Positions 36,139 through 45,256 of a stretch of 64,000 nt of DNA are shown here, piece by piece. Both the position numbers and the translations under genes were made by a program. Source of the stretch: an uncultured Caulobacterales bacterium (GTDB lineage: Bacteria > Pseudomonadota > Alphaproteobacteria > Caulobacterales > Maricaulaceae); the NCBI GenBank assembly GCA_938001915.1, contig CALLBD010000011.1, positions 62,001 to 126,000 of the forward strand, given 5' to 3'. Numbering within the stretch: position 1 is the first letter of the stretch; each line of letters begins with the position of its first letter. Below the pieces are notes generated by a model that saw only the letters and a program-made list of their open reading frames with translations, was not told the origin of the DNA and made no database searches.

Positions 36139-37182
36139 ATGCGAATAGAACCTCACACCTTAGGAAGTGGACAACGCGCGCCATTGGGCTTGGCTCTTGG
36201 CGGCGGCGTTGCGCGTGGCTGGGCTCATATCGGGGCGATGCGCGCTTTAATTGAAGCTGGTATTAGGCCAGACATAATTGCAGGAACTTCTATTGGCGCG
36301 ATTGTGGGCGCGGCCTACCTCTCCGGAAAATTAGATGTGCTGGAAAAATGGTCCCGTTCACTTACCCAACGAAAAATGATGGGCTATATGGACGTCCGCT
36401 GGGGCGGCTCAGGCTTAATGCGGGGCGACCGTCTTGCAAGAGTTCTAAATCACTACATGGGCGATGTGAGAATTGAAGAATTAGACCGCAAATTCGCCGC
36501 CGTGGCCTGCGACCTACGGACGGGCTATGAAGTCTGGCTCCAGCGCGGCCCTATTGTCCCCGCCATACGCGCGTCCTATGCGCTTCCCGGCGCCTTCGAG
36601 CCTGTCAAAGTTGATGGGCGATTCATGATTGATGGCGCCTTAGTTAACCCCGTTCCAGTTTCGGCTTGCCGTGCCCTTGGGGCGCATATGGTTATTGCCG
36701 TAAGCCTCAATGGGGACGCTTTTGGTCCAATGGGCAGTAGTCATGAAATTGACCTAGATGGTGATTTTGACGACGACGAGGCAGACGCCTTTGAGCTCGC
36801 TAGTCAAAGCCTCAATAAATTGCGGCCAGATCGACTACTCCTGAAATCCATGATTGGGGAAGTTCGCCCAGGAAAAAGCCCCAAAATTGGATCTGTGATG
36901 ATGGGCACTTTGAACATTGTTATGGATCGGATTTCCCGATCTCGTTTAGCGGGCGATCCGCCAGACGTTTTTGTCGCACCCAGAATCGGACATATTGGGA
37001 TGCTCGAGTTCACCAAGGCTGCCGAACTTATCGAAAGAGGCTATGCCGCAATGCAACATGAGATTCCGCTGATTCGGTCAGTTATGGATGTCCTGTCGCA
37101 AATGCCATCTGCTGCAGCCCCAGAAGAAAAAAAACCAAAACCCGACCTTGAAGCGAACCTGGTTACACCTTCCAAAACATGA
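36139..37182 (+). CDS. Patatin-like phospholipase (RssA type)
   Basis: Predicted serine-aspartate acyl hydrolase of 347 residues. The oxyanion loop LALGGGVARGWAHIG is at residues 18-32, the nucleophile S51 is in AGTSIGAIVGA and the catalytic D165 is in IDGALVNPVP, so the dyad is complete. No signal peptide is obvious. The last 40 residues are a Lys/Pro/Glu-rich variable tail. Bacterial relatives of the RssA/YchK type have unclear substrates; lipid hydrolysis is the family expectation. Confidence 0.92.
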   Translation: MRIEPHTLGSGQRAPLGLALGGGVARGWAHIGAMRALIEAGIRPDIIAGTSIGAIVGAAYLSGKLDVLEKWSRSLTQRKMMGYMDVRWGGSGLMRGDRLARVLNHYMGDVRIEELDRKFAAVACDLRTGYEVWLQRGPIVPAIRASYALPGAFEPVKVDGRFMIDGALVNPVPVSACRALGAHMVIAVSLNGDAFGPMGSSHEIDLDGDFDDDEADAFELASQSLNKLRPDRLLLKSMIGEVRPGKSPKIGSVMMGTLNIVMDRISRSRLAGDPPDVFVAPRIGHIGMLEFTKAAELIERGYAAMQHEIPLIRSVMDVLSQMPSAAAPEEKKPKPDLEANLVTPSKT

Positions 37183-37298
37183 CGACTTTCCCTTTTCTTT
37201 AGCAGATTTCAATACGCCTACACGCCACAGGTGAAGCTCATCGCAATTACGAGGAATCTCCTTACCAACATGAGCTATGCTAACGCAAAGGGCTAGAC

Positions 37299-38636
37299 GT
37301 GCTACCACAGCGCCAAACAAAATGTGCGAATGACAACGCACCCATCCAAGCGACTAAATTTAATACTTTAGTGCGGCCAACGCCGGCGCCTATTCGGCGT
37401 AAAGCGAAAACCCCTCATGAGCGAAGATTCCTCCCCGGCCTGTCATGGATAATTCCATTTCTTGTCATCGTTGCAGCTGGCTTCATTCTCTGGGAAGAGA
37501 TGCCGCTCAAAAGTCTGTTTTGGCCATCCATTCTAATCGGCACTATCCTGATGATATCGACGCTGAAAGCAAAATACCGTCCTGAGCTTAGGAATATATC
37601 GAGCTTGCTCATGACCGGGGCTTTCTCAACCGCAATCGCCGCTTATCTATCGGATAGCGGTTTCACACTAATCGGGGTCGAATTACTTATCCTAATTTCG
37701 ACCCTCGCAATTTTGATTGGGTGGGTTTTTCAATCAAAATCGGCTATTCTCCTCAGCGTTTTCTCCAATATTTTATATCTAACCAGCCTGTTTCCGGAAC
37801 TCGGGATAGTAACGGGAATAGGAGAACAGACTTCACATCTCGGCGCGGAACTCGTCCCTTGGCTAATATTGGGTCAAATTCTCCTTGCTCAGCACCTAAG
37901 GTCACCCATGGTTCTGATTGCGGCCATTACCACAGGGTATATTTGGTTGATTTACTCAATCAGTGAGATGCTCCTGGAGCACATGGCTGGGATAAGCTTT
38001 GTCATTGCCGCAACTCACTATTGGTATGGAAAATGGAGAGCAGAAAACGCGGTTTTTGGAGCGGACATTCATCGCATGAGCGCGTGGTGTATCGCGATCG
38101 GGGCTGCCCTTTTTGTGCAATCAATTTGGTTGAATACAGCGGGCCCGCAAATCAAACCCTATGAAACGCCAAGCCTAGTTTGGTGGTCGATCACGGGCGC
38201 GGCAACCTTCTGTCTTTTTGTTATCTCGCTTCAACGCTATAAAACATCCCATATTTCCCTATTCGGCACATTTGCGCTTTGCGCCGCAACGCTTTTGCTC
38301 TCTGTCGCTGCGGTGATGCCTGAATTCGTTCGGTCGAGCCTTGAAACTGTCCCTGGGTTAAACGCACATCCTAGCCTAGGGTTTGTGATAGGCGCCGCAA
38401 TTATCGCGTCAGGGTTCTATTGGCTGGTAGGCGGTTTAAAGTCTGGAAGGCTTTTGGACATGAGCATGGGGGCTATTGTCATCGGCATTCAAGCGACGAT
38501 TCTCTTCAAGCCTGAAAAGTTCAATGCGGACTTGGGCGTAATATTTGTCGTATCTCTGATTTGTACGCTTTGTGTCGGCGGCTTAGTGGCCGGTGCAACA
38601 TCAGACCAATCCAAATTAGACGATAATTTCGCTTAG
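37299..38636 (+). CDS. Polytopic membrane protein, unknown
   Basis: A 445-residue inner-membrane protein with about a dozen hydrophobic segments from residue 45 to 430 (for example WIIPFLVIVAAGFILW, VELLILISTLAILIGW, PWLILGQILLAQHL). The N-terminal 40 residues are basic and Pro/Lys-rich and cytosolic in appearance. The GTG start is preceded by AAAGGG. Layout resembles DUF2157-type proteins, but no motif lets me name it. The GYF_2 protein gene follows 38 bases downstream and may be co-transcribed. Confidence 0.7.
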   Translation: MLPQRQTKCANDNAPIQATKFNTLVRPTPAPIRRKAKTPHERRFLPGLSWIIPFLVIVAAGFILWEEMPLKSLFWPSILIGTILMISTLKAKYRPELRNISSLLMTGAFSTAIAAYLSDSGFTLIGVELLILISTLAILIGWVFQSKSAILLSVFSNILYLTSLFPELGIVTGIGEQTSHLGAELVPWLILGQILLAQHLRSPMVLIAAITTGYIWLIYSISEMLLEHMAGISFVIAATHYWYGKWRAENAVFGADIHRMSAWCIAIGAALFVQSIWLNTAGPQIKPYETPSLVWWSITGAATFCLFVISLQRYKTSHISLFGTFALCAATLLLSVAAVMPEFVRSSLETVPGLNAHPSLGFVIGAAIIASGFYWLVGGLKSGRLLDMSMGAIVIGIQATILFKPEKFNADLGVIFVVSLICTLCVGGLVAGATSDQSKLDDNFA

Positions 38637-38674
38637 GACCCTCGACATTCTGCAAATCGGGTCTATCAGAGCCT

Positions 38675-39202
38675 ATGACTTCTGACACTGGACAAGGACA
38701 GGCCGCCCGCCAATGGTTTATCAATGTTGATGGGCAAGCTTATGGGCCTTTCGACGACAAGACCCTGTGGAGCTATATGCTTGAAGGGAGAGTGGGCGCG
38801 CAATCTCTCATTAGTCATAGCGCCAATAAGGGATATCGCCTCGTCGCCTCGAATGTGGGGTTAATGAATTGGCTGGCTGAAGCCCAGAAAAGCCAAAAGC
38901 CAGAAGTCGCCGCCGATCATCCCGCGACGACATTTATGATCATGGCGGAGATAAAATCAGGGCGCGGCATGAACTTTCTTCAAACGCTTCAAAGTTTAGG
39001 ACCAACCCAACGGTTAGGCGGTTCAGTTTGGGTCTTACAAGCCAGGACGACCGCGGACATGGTGCGAGACATTTTATCTCAGCCTCTCGGTGCGGATGAC
39101 CGCCTTTTCATTCTCGATAGTTTTGCCAATAAAACGGCTTGGTTTAATCTGTCACCCGAAATGGATGAGCAAATCGCGCGTTTATGGGATATCGATAATT
39201 AG
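38675..39202 (+). CDS. GYF_2-domain protein, unknown function
   Basis: A 175-residue protein. Residues about 12-65 match the GYF_2 pattern (RQWFINVDGQAYGPFDDKTL, SYMLEGRVGAQSLISH), a fold often used to bind proline-rich or partner peptides. The C-terminal 80 residues (MIMAEIKSGRGMNFLQTLQSL, GSVWVLQARTTADMVRDIL) form a second small domain of unknown type. No signal or membrane segment, so cytosolic. It lies just after a polytopic membrane protein with a Pro/Lys-rich N-terminus, a possible partner (inference only). Confidence 0.75.
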   Translation: MTSDTGQGQAARQWFINVDGQAYGPFDDKTLWSYMLEGRVGAQSLISHSANKGYRLVASNVGLMNWLAEAQKSQKPEVAADHPATTFMIMAEIKSGRGMNFLQTLQSLGPTQRLGGSVWVLQARTTADMVRDILSQPLGADDRLFILDSFANKTAWFNLSPEMDEQIARLWDIDN

Positions 39203-39207
39203 CGTTT

Positions 39208-39732
39208 TCAATCAATGCGTTGCAAGTCGTTTTGAAAGCGTTTCGAATTCGCGACATAGAATTGCGAACCCATTTTCAGATTTACTGCCTGTTCATCCGA
39301 TAAGGTTTTCACGATCTTCCCGGGAGAGCCCATCACAACTGAATTATCAGGTATAACTTTACCCTCAGTTACGAGCGCATGCGCGCCTATTAAACAGTTT
39401 TTGCCGATCACAGCCCCGTTCAATATTGTAGCCCCTATCCCGACCAGGCTTCCATCTCCAATCGTACACCCGTGAACCATTGCCAGATGCCCCACAGTTA
39501 CATCCTCTCCAATTGTTAGGGGTGAACCAGGATCGGAATGACAGACGGCGCCATCTTGGATGTTTGAGCGTGCCCCTAATTGAATTGGGTCATTATCACC
39601 GCGAACCGTTGCACCAAACCAAACCGAGCTATTCTCAGCCATTATGACATTCCCGATTACAGAGGCTGTCTCAGCCACCCAGGCGGTTTCATGGCAATAA
39701 GGTATAATTTCCGCTAAACGATAGACGGCCAT
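39208..39732 (-). CDS. Gamma-class carbonic anhydrase family protein
   Basis: Left-handed beta-helix protein of 174 residues in the gamma-CA/PaaY/YrdA group. The hexapeptide repeats run from about residue 20 to 125, and the zinc-ligand histidines H65, H82 and H87 sit in CHSDPG and GHLAMVHGC. RGDNDPI supplies the conserved catalytic/structural Arg-Asp pair. Whether it hydrates CO2 or has another role is not clear from sequence. Its ATG overlaps the upstream DUF3126 stop (TAATG), so it is the last gene of a cysE-DUF3126-CA unit. Confidence 0.92.
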   Translation of the reverse strand: MAVYRLAEIIPYCHETAWVAETASVIGNVIMAENSSVWFGATVRGDNDPIQLGARSNIQDGAVCHSDPGSPLTIGEDVTVGHLAMVHGCTIGDGSLVGIGATILNGAVIGKNCLIGAHALVTEGKVIPDNSVVMGSPGKIVKTLSDEQAVNLKMGSQFYVANSKRFQNDLQRID

Positions 39733-39947
39733 TAACTCTCGTCCAAATCCTGCTGTAAAATGGAAATGTTCAGATCATAAGAAATATCTGCTGGGTCCTC
39801 GTCGTCGATATAAAGCAGGCCCAGAATTTCATTGTCGAGATATACCTCTACACTATCTTGAACCTTACGAGGCTTGAGCTCGATTCCTTCGGTTCCGAAT
39901 CGCTTGCGAAGGTAGGATTGAACTTGAGAAATTTGTTGAGGGGTCAT
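39732..39947 (-). CDS. DUF3126 family protein
   Basis: A 71-residue cytosolic protein starting MTPQQISQVQSYLRKRFG, with the family strand pattern VEVYLDNEILGLLYIDDEDP and a conserved end SYDLNISILQQDL. The ATG at 39947 has AGGAAAG upstream; the open frame continues into cysE but that is non-specific. The small domain is widespread in alphaproteobacteria and has no assigned function. It lies eight bases after cysE and overlaps the carbonic anhydrase start. Confidence 0.88.
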   Translation of the reverse strand: MTPQQISQVQSYLRKRFGTEGIELKPRKVQDSVEVYLDNEILGLLYIDDEDPADISYDLNISILQQDLDES

Positions 39948-39955
39948 GAGCTTTC

Positions 39956-40774
39956 CTAAAGTGTTTGATCCATTGAGCCGGCGGGATTGCCGCAGCACGG
40001 CCCGCCAACGGGTTTCGCAGGCACGCCTGCAACTGTGCAATTTGCTTCAACCGCTTTCAGAACGACAGAACCAGCCGCAATCTTCGCGCCATCACCAATT
40101 GTGATATTCCCAAGTACGGATGCATTTGCGCCAATCAAAACCCGTTCGCCAATTTTTGGATGACGGTCCTCATCAGACTTCCCCGTCCCGCCAAGCGTTA
40201 CACCTTGCAGGATTGAACAATCATCACCGATTACGGCCGTTTCTCCCATGACGAACCCCGTCGCATGATCAAGCATCACGCCGCATCCAATTTTAGCGGC
40301 CGGGTTAATGTCCACCCCAAACAACTCTGAACTCCGGTTTTGAAGGTGAAAGGCGACCAAATCTCGCCCCTCAGCTAGAAGGGCATGCGCTAGTCTATGT
40401 GTCTGAATCGCCATGAAACCTTTAAAGTAGAGAAAACACTGCAGGTAGGTCTGGCACGCCGGGTCACGCTCTCGGACCGCTTCTAAATCCCGCGCAACGC
40501 ACGCAATTATGGAGTCATCACCAGCGAGGGCTTCGGTCAATACGGTTTGCATCTTCAGAGCTGAAAAGTCTGGTGTAGACAGCTTATTAGACAAATGATT
40601 TACCAAGGCTCCGCCCAAGTCATTTTGATCTAATATGGTGGCATGGAGAAGTGAGGACATGGCCACTTCGCGGGCCGAATATGCGGCGGCTTCTTCCTTC
40701 AAAATCGTCCAGACGCAAACATCTTTTGTATCTGTACAATCTTCCAAATGGCTCGTGATAATTAGGTTGGGCAT
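39956..40774 (-). CDS. cysE: Serine O-acetyltransferase
   Basis: Makes O-acetylserine from serine and acetyl-CoA, the first step of cysteine synthesis. The start is set at ATG 40774 (MPNLIITSHLEDC) because an excellent AAGGAGG lies just upstream; an open frame begins 19 codons earlier. The N-terminal helical part precedes the hexapeptide beta-helix, with the active-site region LDHATGFVMGETAVIGDDCSILQGVTLGGTGK and the C-terminal AGVPAKPVGG. Length of 272 is normal. Feedback by cysteine at the C-terminus is family knowledge. Confidence 0.95.
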   Translation of the reverse strand: MPNLIITSHLEDCTDTKDVCVWTILKEEAAAYSAREVAMSSLLHATILDQNDLGGALVNHLSNKLSTPDFSALKMQTVLTEALAGDDSIIACVARDLEAVRERDPACQTYLQCFLYFKGFMAIQTHRLAHALLAEGRDLVAFHLQNRSSELFGVDINPAAKIGCGVMLDHATGFVMGETAVIGDDCSILQGVTLGGTGKSDEDRHPKIGERVLIGANASVLGNITIGDGAKIAAGSVVLKAVEANCTVAGVPAKPVGGPCCGNPAGSMDQTL

Positions 40775-40885
40775 TCCTGCCTCCTTATTTGGTCTCGATG
40801 GCTTTTTAATCATCACAGCGCCGAAACCCAAGAGAAATTATAGGAAAAATAATGGGTTACGAAAAAAGTGCGTTTTTTCGGAGTT

Positions 40886-41344
40886 TTATCCACGTCCCCG
40901 ATAAGGCGGCACACCCTGATCAGGAATCCAAACTCCTTCTGGAGCTGTCCCATATTGGTAGAAAACATCAATTGGAATGCCGCCACGCGGAAACCAATAC
41001 CCACCAACACGGAGCCATTTTGGCTGGATCTCTTTGACTAAACGTTGCCCTATACCCGTTGTGCAAGCTTCGTGAAAATCACCATGATTTCTAAAGCTGC
41101 CCAAATATAATTTGAAAGCCTTGCTTTCAACAATCCAGGCAACAGGGCAGTAATCCACTACTAAATGAGCGAAATCGGGTTGACCCGTAACAGGACAGAT
41201 AGACGTAAATTCGGGCGCGACGAGGCGAACCATATAAGGTTCATCACAGGGGTTTCTAACCCGCTCTAGCACAGCCTCGTCTGGGCTAGTAGGCAACCCA
41301 TTTTGCTGCCCGAGTTGATCTAAATTTGCATAGCGATTTGACAT
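40886..41344 (-). CDS. queF: NADPH-dependent 7-cyano-7-deazaguanine reductase (preQ1 synthase)
   Basis: Reduces the nitrile preQ0 to the amine preQ1 in queuosine tRNA synthesis. The 152-residue unimodular (YkvM-type) enzyme has the catalytic C50 in [13 protein letters not shown], with the paired aspartate just after, the [21 protein letters not shown] motif and the C-terminal [16 protein letters not shown]. It stands between an alpha/beta hydrolase and cysE on the same strand. I see no preQ1 riboswitch in the 57 bases upstream. Confidence 0.96.
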   Translation of the reverse strand: MSNRYANLDQLGQQNGLPTSPDEAVLERVRNPCDEPYMVRLVAPEFTSICPVTGQPDFAHLVVDYCPVAWIVESKAFKLYLGSFRNHGDFHEACTTGIGQRLVKEIQPKWLRVGGYWFPRGGIPIDVFYQYGTAPEGVWIPDQGVPPYRGRG

Positions 41345-41401
41345 AATCGCCCGATAAACTGCCGAACCGCTGCACGCAACCTGCTTTTACGCGGTAAAGC
41401 C

Positions 41402-42169
41402 TTAATCGGCAATATATCGCAGGGCCCAAGCCTTCAGGACGTGAGCCACATATTCCGCGTCAGCAGGGTTTTTTAGCAAGAGATGATCCGCGCCATCAAG
41501 GCTCACAAAGCTCTTGGGATGTTTTGCCAAGCGATAAATATGCGATGCATTATCAATACTGACGACCCGATCTTGGGGTGAATGAAATATAAGTAGTCCG
41601 CGCTCTAATGAGCTGATTTCAATGCCAATATTTTGATTCTCTACATCATCAACAAATTGCTCCTTAATGACGAACGGCCGCCCGCCCAAAAGAACCTTTG
41701 CCTCGCCCTCCTCTTCGATTTCCTCAAGTTGATCGGCGAATTGATGCAGGATATGGGTCGTATCGCACGGGCTCCCTATTGTCGCGACAGCTTTCACTTG
41801 CGGGATTTCATCCGCGACTTTCAAGGCAGCGGTCCCGCCAAAACTATGCCCAATCAAAATACACGGCGGACCGTAATTTTCAGCCATAAAAAGCGCGGCT
41901 TGCCGGATATCTTCACAATTTGTGCTAAAATTGGTGTTTGAGAAATCTCCGTTGCTTTCACCAAGGCCAGTGAAATCAAAGCGCATCATTCCATATCCGT
42001 CGTCCACCAATGTGCGGGAAATTGTGCGAATAGGTTTCAGATCCTTTCCGATTGAAAAACCATGGGCAAACAAGACCCAAGACGTCACCTTGCCATCTTC
42101 TGGAAAATCAACTTTCCCAGAAAGCGTATGCCCTAAGGCACCTTTAAAACTAACTTTCTCCGTTGGCAT
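41402..42169 (-). CDS. Alpha/beta hydrolase (serine-aminopeptidase/S33-like)
   Basis: A 255-residue cytosolic hydrolase. The elements in order are the ALFAHGFSIGKDLKP-type oxyanion strand (visible as VLFAHGFSIGKD), DFTGLGESNGDFS, the nucleophile serine in GHSFGGTAAL, a catalytic aspartate region in HSPQDRVVSI and the histidine in DGADHLL. Many alphaproteobacterial relatives are fused to an OsmC domain; this one is not. Substrate unknown. Its ATG immediately follows the stop of the upstream small membrane protein, so they are probably co-translated. Confidence 0.85.
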   Translation of the reverse strand: MPTEKVSFKGALGHTLSGKVDFPEDGKVTSWVLFAHGFSIGKDLKPIRTISRTLVDDGYGMMRFDFTGLGESNGDFSNTNFSTNCEDIRQAALFMAENYGPPCILIGHSFGGTAALKVADEIPQVKAVATIGSPCDTTHILHQFADQLEEIEEEGEAKVLLGGRPFVIKEQFVDDVENQNIGIEISSLERGLLIFHSPQDRVVSIDNASHIYRLAKHPKSFVSLDGADHLLLKNPADAEYVAHVLKAWALRYIAD

Positions 42170-42556
42170 TTAGGCCCCCACTATTCCGCGATCACCCATA
42201 ACATATCGAAAAACATCTGAATAATCGAAAAGTAACGAGATAAAGATTATACTCATCGCAAGTTTCACAAACCGTCCCGTCCATTTGCGATCAGGATGCA
42301 GATTTCGAGACTTCCATAAATATGCGAGGAGGGGTGTCCAGACGATTACATGCGCGAGACCCAATATTCGCGTATACCCATATTTGTGAAAGAGAGCAGA
42401 CATGAGGATCACATTCAAAATCATGGCAATTACCATGACGCGAGGACGCCAATCTTTAATCGCAAAAGGCAGTGCCGCTATGTGAAGCCCGCTCATTATC
42501 ATCACCCAAATCACTACCCATGAAGGCTGCGCCAATATATGCTCATACATTGTCAT
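42170..42556 (-). CDS. Small polytopic membrane protein, unknown
   Basis: A 128-residue protein with four hydrophobic segments, about residues 12-32, 40-57, 66-85 and 97-115, separated by short charged loops. The ATG at 42556 (MTMYEHILAQPSW) has GGAGG upstream; a TTG five codons earlier is possible. It resembles generic small alphaproteobacterial membrane proteins and no function can be read. It ends directly at the start of the hydrolase gene. Confidence 0.7.
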   Translation of the reverse strand: MTMYEHILAQPSWVVIWVMIMSGLHIAALPFAIKDWRPRVMVIAMILNVILMSALFHKYGYTRILGLAHVIVWTPLLAYLWKSRNLHPDRKWTGRFVKLAMSIIFISLLFDYSDVFRYVMGDRGIVGA

Positions 42557-42588
42557 AGCCTCAGCCTCCAAAGCACTGATTTAGACTA

Positions 42589-43530
42589 TTAAAACGCGAG
42601 ACGAAAGGCCTCGATAAAACGGTCCAGTTCTGCCGTTTCTAGGTGATTTATGCCGGCAGCCGCGGCTCGCCCTCCGCCAGTCTTGAATTGCAGGGCCAGT
42701 TTGTCGGCACCCTCTCGTCGCGAAATCGGGGCGCGAATAGATACGAGAAAACCCCCAGTCTGTTCCGTCAAAATAGCATGGGCCCTATCGGGGTTTTCTT
42801 GGGCCAATTTATTCCCAAACATCCCAGACACACGCCTTGAACCAGGTTCATCAGGTAAAACTCTGACCTCTCCAGTTGAGTCGGATTTTAATATTTTTGA
42901 CCCAGCCGCCACACTGAAATCATCCGCATAGCCTTGCAGTAACTTCCCCATTACCTCCGGCTTTTCCTCGAGGAATGCCATCGGTGACTTAAAGCCCGCC
43001 ATCTCACGGTAGAGGTCAGCGGGATGGAAATGCAGATCCGCCTCTGACCCGCCATAGCCATTATAATTGACCATTTCGCCTAACGACCTCAATTTCGCCA
43101 TAGGCAAATCAAGGCCATTTGCGAGCCGTTCTGCCATCGCAGGGAAATTATCGCCAAATGATGCGGCTACAGCCCAGGCCCTATGCGCGCCCCCGAGATA
43201 TTGATCAACCAAAACCGCCGTACAAATTTCTCCAGCCGTATTGATATGAGTTTCTAGATGCGGGTGCTCTAAGCCTTCACCCGCATTGTGATGATCAAAG
43301 TAGAGAACGGAAGCCCCTTCCCCTAGAACTCGCTCCAAATCGGCGTGATTGGACCGTAAAGAGATGTCTAAAACGGTTACTTTATCACCGGGTTCGACTG
43401 TGACACGGTCTAGTAACTTGATATCGCGCTTACGTCCTGTCACCAGGGTAGCATCTCGCGGGTCGCTAAGCCTGAGTTGCACCAAGGAAATTATGCCGTC
43501 CGCATCTCCGTTGAATACATCATAATCCAT
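42589..43530 (-). CDS. DHH-family phosphoesterase
   Basis: A 313-residue DHH/DHHA1-type metal phosphoesterase. The N-terminal metal motifs are FNGDADGIIS (residues 6-15), DISLRSN near 65 and the signature FDHHNAGE near 98; the C-terminal DHHA1 substrate-binding motif is GGGRAAAAGINHL. Relatives include RecJ-like nucleases, oligoribonucleases and cyclic dinucleotide hydrolases; nothing here tells which. The gene ends 32 bases before the membrane protein and starts near tRNA-Leu. Confidence 0.85.
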   Translation of the reverse strand: MDYDVFNGDADGIISLVQLRLSDPRDATLVTGRKRDIKLLDRVTVEPGDKVTVLDISLRSNHADLERVLGEGASVLYFDHHNAGEGLEHPHLETHINTAGEICTAVLVDQYLGGAHRAWAVAASFGDNFPAMAERLANGLDLPMAKLRSLGEMVNYNGYGGSEADLHFHPADLYREMAGFKSPMAFLEEKPEVMGKLLQGYADDFSVAAGSKILKSDSTGEVRVLPDEPGSRRVSGMFGNKLAQENPDRAHAILTEQTGGFLVSIRAPISRREGADKLALQFKTGGGRAAAAGINHLETAELDRFIEAFRLAF

Positions 43531-43679
43531 AGTAAGCCTTTGTCGTAAAATTCGACTTTGTAAAAATCAGTTGACTAGTAGTGACCAGGCCCAATCAGGT
43601 CAACCGAAGCAAATTTCAGCTGTTCGTGCAAAAATGGTTGCACCTGCCGCACGCTTTGATATGGCGGTCTCGTTCTGCT

Positions 43680-43766
43680 GCGGGCGTGGTGGAATTGGTA
43701 GACACGCAAGACTTAAAATCTTGTTTCCGTATGGAAGTGCCGGTTCGATTCCGGCCGCCCGCACCA
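43680..43766 (+). tRNA. tRNA-Leu (anticodon TAA)
   Basis: An 87-base class II tRNA with a long variable arm: acceptor GCGGGCG pairing with CGCCCGC, D-arm GGTAGACAC, anticodon stem around ACTTAAAATCT (anticodon TAA), variable arm GTTTCCGTATGGAAGT, T arm CCGGTTCGATTCCGG and encoded ACCA. It reads UUA and UUG. The 3' end borders the accessory segment at 44.1-46.3 kb. Confidence 0.97.
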
Positions 43767-44136
43767 GAGCTCTCCGAAGCAATTCTCCGCTTACGTTCCT
43801 TATTGCATGGGCGAGAAATGAGACGAAATGATTCCCAAAGGCTGGAGTCAGCTCACACTATACCGCAGAAGCCCTTTCTGCCTTCCGGCCTGCCAGGCAG
43901 ATAAAATTGAAATTAGCAAAAAAATCCTTTCGCCCAATGGCGTTTATCCAAATATCTCGCTTAAACGCATAATTCAGGACACATTACCCTTTATATAGGC
44001 TTTGGAAATGCCGATTTAGATTTGTCTTCGCAAGATCGGGGTGTGGAGCAACGGAAGGACTAAAATTTAATTCGTGCAACGACGACTTCATTTTGGAGCC
44101 GAGATTGCGGCATAACTAACGCCCGAGGATTCTCAT
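43767..44136. other. Non-coding gap after tRNA-Leu
   Basis: 370 bases with no credible ORF or RNA gene. A small GC-rich dyad (CTGCC/GGCAG within 43877-43901) is too imperfect for a confident terminator. I looked by eye for a repeat of the tRNA 3' end as an integration site and found none in the window. Confidence 0.45.
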
Positions 44137-44601
44137 ATGTCACCTGATGACAAATCTATTTCGACGACGTTTACATTCGAAACAGTTAAGTCACCGCCAG
44201 ACTCCAGAACCCTTCATAAGATTGCCAATAATCTAACAACAGACGGTTTAAAAATAGAAAAAATCGCCCTTTTCGAACACCCTTTGGAAGCCCGTATCTT
44301 CATTCGGGATGAGGCGCTTAGGTCTAAAACACAAAAACGGTCCTTAAACATCTTTAAGCAGCCTCCCGAAACTGAAATATGCGACTACGTATTGCGCCTC
44401 GCGCTACGGAAAAGCCATAAATCCAAGGGCACATGCTCCTACACAATTGAGCGCTACAATTATTTGTCTGGGCTCAAACCGTCTCGGCAGCTGCTTTCTT
44501 CGAAAAGGTTTGAACACGTCGCCCATCTACTCTCACATGACATTTCAAAGACCCTATCTAATACCAAGACACCAAAACATGGGGCCTATAATCGCGCATA
44601 A
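44137..44601 (+). CDS. Hypothetical protein, unknown
   Basis: A 154-residue cytosolic protein with no signal peptide. It is basic (Lys/Arg/His-rich) with helix-prone ends, for example DSRTLHKIANNLTTDGLKIEK and SKRFEHVAHLLSHDISKTL. I recognise no family. Base composition is AT-rich like the next two genes. It lies first in the segment beside tRNA-Leu, upstream of the IHF-alpha-like gene. A regulatory or mobile-element-derived role is possible but not shown. Confidence 0.55.
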   Translation: MSPDDKSISTTFTFETVKSPPDSRTLHKIANNLTTDGLKIEKIALFEHPLEARIFIRDEALRSKTQKRSLNIFKQPPETEICDYVLRLALRKSHKSKGTCSYTIERYNYLSGLKPSRQLLSSKRFEHVAHLLSHDISKTLSNTKTPKHGAYNRA

Positions 44602-44698
44602 ACCGAAGTTGAAAACTTAACTCCTACAGCCCTGATTTTTTCAAATAATTAAAGTTATGGTGCCCCATCCACCCCCTTCCAGATTATCTAAATTTACC

Positions 44699-45013
44699 AT
44701 GAGCAAAAGAAAAATATCCAACTCCATTGGACGACAGGACATCAGTGATGCCGTTTACCGTGAAATCGGTTTATCTAAATCTGAGTCCGCGGACCTGGTA
44801 GAAAGTGTTATCGTAAAAATTTCTGACCAACTAGTCGCTGGAGAGGACGTTAAACTCGCAAAATTTGGAGCTTTCGTTATAAGTGACAAGGTTGCGCGAC
44901 CGGGGAGAAACCCCCGAACAGGAGAAAGCGTTACAATCGCGGCACGACGAGTTGTAACCTTTAAACCTTCGGCCAAATTACTAAGCCGAGTTAATTCCAA
45001 ATCTAAAAAGTAG
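44699..45013 (+). CDS. IHF-alpha-like DNA-bending protein (second copy)
   Basis: HU/IHF-fold protein of 104 residues. It matches ihfA along its length ([27 protein letters not shown] with the conserved proline, ARRVVTFKPSAKLL) but differs at many positions, so it is a distinct paralogue and not a recent copy. The ATG at 44699 is chosen (MSKRKISNSIGRQ), as the upstream residues are Pro-rich and non-homologous. Its location in an AT-rich block next to a tRNA gene fits an accessory nucleoid protein (inference). Confidence 0.85.
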   Translation: MSKRKISNSIGRQDISDAVYREIGLSKSESADLVESVIVKISDQLVAGEDVKLAKFGAFVISDKVARPGRNPRTGESVTIAARRVVTFKPSAKLLSRVNSKSKK

Positions 45014-45048
45014 AATGGACCTATTTAACAATTAGGTATTGGCGCGTT

Positions 45049-45234
45049 ATGGACACAAATTCACTCACAAAAGAGCAAGTTATTTTCCTTCTGTCGGACA
45101 AGGTAAATTGTGCGCCAGACGCTTTATTTTTTCTATTTAGCGCGAAGATTTCAAGTAAGGAATGTTTCGAATCTTTGAAAATTCCCGACTTTAGGGCGCA
45201 CTCCATCAAGAAAACGTCGTTTCAACTTAAATAA
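45049..45234 (+). CDS. Small ORF of doubtful status
   Basis: A 61-codon open frame between the IHF-like gene and the AraC pseudogene, starting MDTNSLTKEQVIFLLSDKV, with a central hydrophobic patch (ALFFLFSAKI). There is no strong ribosome site and I know no family. It may be a real small protein or chance. Confidence 0.3.
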   Translation: MDTNSLTKEQVIFLLSDKVNCAPDALFFLFSAKISSKECFESLKIPDFRAHSIKKTSFQLK

Positions 45235-45256
45235 CATTCTTGATGCGGAAACAAAT

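Noticed and set aside
41345-41401. preQ1 riboswitch before queF
   Set aside because: Only 57 bases of leader, no recognisable aptamer; the short GCTTT/AAAGC dyad is too weak.
43877-43901. Terminator after tRNA-Leu
   Set aside because: Imperfect dyad with a 13-base loop and no T-tract.
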